Positions 4,251-5,502 of a stretch of 5,502 nt of DNA are shown here, piece after piece. The notes beneath the pieces were generated by a model. It searched no databases. It worked only from the letters and a program-made list of their open reading frames with translations, and was not told the origin of the DNA. The position numbers and the translations under genes were made by a program. The first letter of the stretch is position 1, and each line of letters begins with the position of its first letter. The stretch is taken from the NCBI GenBank assembly GCA_035567015.1, contig DATMPQ010000318.1, positions 1-5,502 of the forward strand, given 5' to 3'. The DNA comes from AV133 sp035567015. GTDB taxonomy: Bacteria > Verrucomicrobiota > Verrucomicrobiia > Chthoniobacterales > UBA10450.

Positions 4251-4281
4251 TTAATCAGCGAGCACATCTAGGTCGAGCTCG

Positions 4282-4307
4282 GGAACGAGCCGGGGGCGGC
4301 GGACGTT
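4282..4307 (+). promoter_or_regulatory. EcfG-type promoter, perfect consensus, for the membrane protein gene
   Basis: GGAAC (4282-4286) and CGTT (4304-4307) are 17 bases apart, an exact match to the EcfG consensus. A start of transcription near 4314 would leave a leader of about 29 bases before ATG 4343 with its GGAG site included, but only about 14 bases before ATG 4328. The promoter therefore helps decide the start. The product would be induced in the general stress response. Confidence 0.65.
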
Positions 4308-4342
4308 GAGCAGTTTCCATCGCCTCGATGGAGTGGTTCCCA

Positions 4343-4933
4343 ATGGATGAAGACGGGTTAACGCTGTACATCATCCTCTTCTTCGTCGCATTCATTTCGG
4401 GCCTCGCCCTGCTTGCGGCACGCTCTCAGCGCCGAAGGCAAGACGCATACGAGCCATGGCATGCACGGCTTGCCGCCGCAAAAGGAAAACCCGGACACGA
4501 CGGAATAATCGTTTCGAAAACCTCGACCGGCTGGGTGTCCGGAGTGCTTCTTTCGGTGGTCGCTCTCGTAGCAATCGTCGCGTGGGCGATATTTTTCTGG
4601 TCAAGCTCGTCTGATCCTCAAGTTAGTGCCACGTTGCGAGATATCCAGGCGGCCCAGCAGCAGACAACGAGCGGGACAAAGGCAATCAACGATAGCAATG
4701 CAGCCGAGGACCAATTGGCCCATGACAACGCGTCGCTTGTTGAACAACTTAAGGCCCCGACACAAATGGCTCGCGACAATCCAAGCGCCGCCGAAAAGCT
4801 TGAGGAGAACCGTGCCAGTGTTTTCGCTAAGGATTCTGAAGAGAGCCGGCGGCCCCAGACTCCCTTTGCTCGGCCATCTCCGAAGCCTGCTATCCCGAAG
4901 CGCAGGCAGATCGTCATGAGAAATTGGTTCTGA
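4343..4933 (+). CDS. Two-pass membrane protein with coiled-coil and Pro/basic tail, probable general stress regulon member
   Basis: This encodes 196 residues from ATG 4343, chosen because GGAG (4330-4333) lies 9 bases before it and inside the leader expected from the EcfG-type promoter; ATG 4328 would add five residues. There are two membrane helices, about 7-27 (TLYIILFFVAFISGLALLAA) and 66-87 (VSGVLLSVVALVAIVAWAIF), separated by a basic loop (RSQRRRQDAYEP). Residues 92-165 are a polar, glutamine-rich helix with words such as LRDIQAAQQQTTSGTKAIN, QLAHDNASLVEQLKA and MARDNPSAAEKLEENRA. A proline/arginine tail follows. This resembles a Rhizobiales group of membrane-anchored coiled-coil proteins with QLKA-QEQMARDN-type repeats, as I remember them, in a diverged form. 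Function is unknown; an envelope or stress role is inferred from the promoter alone. The relic and promoter lie directly upstream. Confidence 0.7.
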   Translation: MDEDGLTLYIILFFVAFISGLALLAARSQRRRQDAYEPWHARLAAAKGKPGHDGIIVSKTSTGWVSGVLLSVVALVAIVAWAIFFWSSSSDPQVSATLRDIQAAQQQTTSGTKAINDSNAAEDQLAHDNASLVEQLKAPTQMARDNPSAAEKLEENRASVFAKDSEESRRPQTPFARPSPKPAIPKRRQIVMRNWF

Positions 4934-4940
4934 TCCTGGA

Positions 4941-5081
4941 GTTTTCGCGTCGAAGCTGCCGCGAGCAGCCATGCGCGCCATCGCCAGGGCCGATCTTTGC
5001 CTGATACCGGCGCGTCCGAGCCCGGCCGACATCGACGGGTTGCACTTGACACGCATCAACAATGGCGGCGTCGAGGTGTGA
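4941..5081 (+). pseudogene. Fragment of a ParA-like ATPase
   Basis: In one frame these bases read FASKLPRAAMRAIARADLCL and on to IPARPSPADIDGL before losing similarity and stopping at TGA 5079-5081. ParA/MinD-type partition ATPases carry this segment after the Walker B region (alternating small residues, then RADLVLIPxxPSxxDI). The Walker A (KGGxGKTT) and the rest are absent: the gene upstream ends at 4933 with no P-loop. An ATG at 4971 could open a 36-residue ORF, but no Shine-Dalgarno is convincing. I read it as a leftover of a larger gene. Confidence 0.5.
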
Positions 5082-5114
5082 CATCTTTTTGTTTGTTAGT
5101 CGGAGTCGGCCATC

Positions 5115-5369
5115 ATGGCCAAAAGCAGGGATACTGATCTTTGGTTCGTTTCATTTAAGGTGCCGAGACGATTGCGGCTTGATTCCCCCCAGCAACCTGT
5201 CAGACGGACCAAAACATTTCCGACCGAGGCCGAAGCCAAGCAATATGCGAAGGAGATGCTCTCCGAAAGCGACAAGATCATCGCCGGCACAATGCTGAGC
5301 GCTCATCAGCCAGTCCGTCGTATCATCTCGGGTTCAGAGCTCTATCGCTGGATTGAAAAAAAAGCTTGA
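5115..5369 (+). CDS. Small conserved-looking hypothetical protein, C-terminus altered at an A8 run
   Basis: This encodes 84 residues from ATG 5115 with GGAG nine bases upstream. The sequence opens MAKSRDTDLWFVSFKVPRR, continues with RRTKTFPTEAEAKQYAKEML (about 38-57), and has AGTMLSAHQPVRRIISGSEL and YRWIEKK at the end. The W-x-V-S-F strand plus the TF-x-T-EAEAKQYA helix recall the small three-strand/helix N-terminal domain of tyrosine integrases, but no catalytic domain follows. I believe similar standalone proteins occur in Bradyrhizobium; their role is unknown to me. The stop at 5367-5369 follows eight adenines (5356-5363). With seven, the frame would continue LEKELTAARDRQ to TAG 5439. It is thus either a recent truncation, a slippage site, or simply the natural end. 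Confidence 0.65.
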   Translation: MAKSRDTDLWFVSFKVPRRLRLDSPQQPVRRTKTFPTEAEAKQYAKEMLSESDKIIAGTMLSAHQPVRRIISGSELYRWIEKKA

Positions 5370-5439
5370 GAAGGAGCTGACCGCTGCTCGCGACCGCCAA
5401 GCAGCGGCGGTTAAAGCCAGAGACAAGAGCGGCCACTAG
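5370..5439 (+). other. Out-of-frame continuation of the 5115 gene
   Basis: Shifted by one base at the A8 run, the reading continues EKELTAARDRQAAAVKARDK and SGH to TAG 5437-5439. It is a helical, charged tail with coding-like composition that follows smoothly from RWIEKK. This would make a product of about 108 residues. It also contains the inverted repeat CCGCTGCT (5381-5388) / AGCAGCGG (5400-5407). Confidence 0.35.
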
Positions 5440-5455
5440 CAGCGAGGCGGGGCTC

Positions 5456-5484
5456 ATCAGAGAAGCTAGAGATGATACTCTGAT
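5456..5484. repeat. Inverted repeat ATCAGAG-N15-CTCTGAT
   Basis: ATCAGAG (5456-5462) and CTCTGAT (5478-5484) are exact complements. In the plus direction only a short TTT follows, so it is at most a weak terminator for the 5115 gene. Confidence 0.3.
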
Positions 5485-5502
5485 TTCAGCATCGTAGAGA
5501 TC

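Noticed and set aside
4074..4271. 65-residue plus ORF starting MDWEYWVLLSLVWHFA
   Set aside because: The hydrophobic start looks membrane-like, and a second frame over the same bases is also hydrophobic. There is no Shine-Dalgarno and the C-terminal third is antisense to the four-cysteine relic, so a real gene cannot be supported.
4601..5062. Two long minus-strand frames (153 and 144 codons) opposite the coiled-coil membrane protein
   Set aside because: Length comes from the GC-rich antisense strand. They run across the C-terminus of a well supported gene and the ParA relic, with no family match or initiation signal.

Overview
The window reads as chromosomal sequence from a Bradyrhizobium-like alphaproteobacterium (Nitrobacteraceae). 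Three things point there. The partial gene at the left edge matches the rhizobial ornithine aminotransferase N-terminus. A small four-cysteine protein ending in a KRGADxRPDF-type motif, a family I associate with Bradyrhizobium and Rhodopseudomonas, occurs once whole and twice as relics. Three sites match the EcfG (general stress sigma factor) promoter consensus GGAAC-N16/17-(C/G)GTT. The genus assignment rests on memory of these families; no search was run.

Layout. 1-216 (-) is the start of rocD. 217-970 is mostly non-coding. It holds a possible 31-codon membrane microprotein with an out-of-frame tail, a GC hairpin, and a likely small RNA with a CCTCCC motif ending in a strong terminator at 785-814. 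It also holds one relic of the four-cysteine family. 979-2344 is a minus-strand run of small genes: a ribbon-helix-helix-like protein (2129-2344), a membrane-anchored protein (1737-2102), the intact four-cysteine protein (1440-1685), a doubtful 39-residue ORF (1260-1379) and a TTG-started membrane/coiled-coil protein (979-1206).

2515-2875 (-) is a PRC-barrel gene whose N-terminus is split from its body by a frameshift. It has its own EcfG-type promoter, and a second EcfG-type promoter faces the other way toward a small hypothetical gene (3087-3338, +). Then come a left-handed beta-helix acyltransferase (3400-4059, +), another four-cysteine relic (4188-4250, -) and a perfect-consensus EcfG-type promoter. 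That promoter drives a two-pass membrane protein with a coiled-coil tail (4343-4933, +). A ParA-like ATPase fragment (4941-5081) follows. Last is a small conserved-looking protein (5115-5369) whose reading frame breaks at an A8 run, with an open alternative C-terminus to 5439.

The most coherent theme is general stress regulation: three small loci each carry an EcfG-like promoter at a sensible distance from the best start codon. The other theme is decay. Gene fragments, two clear frameshifts and scattered copies of one family suggest an accessory, recombining stretch rather than a tight operon. I saw no transposase, integrase, CRISPR array, tRNA or rRNA.
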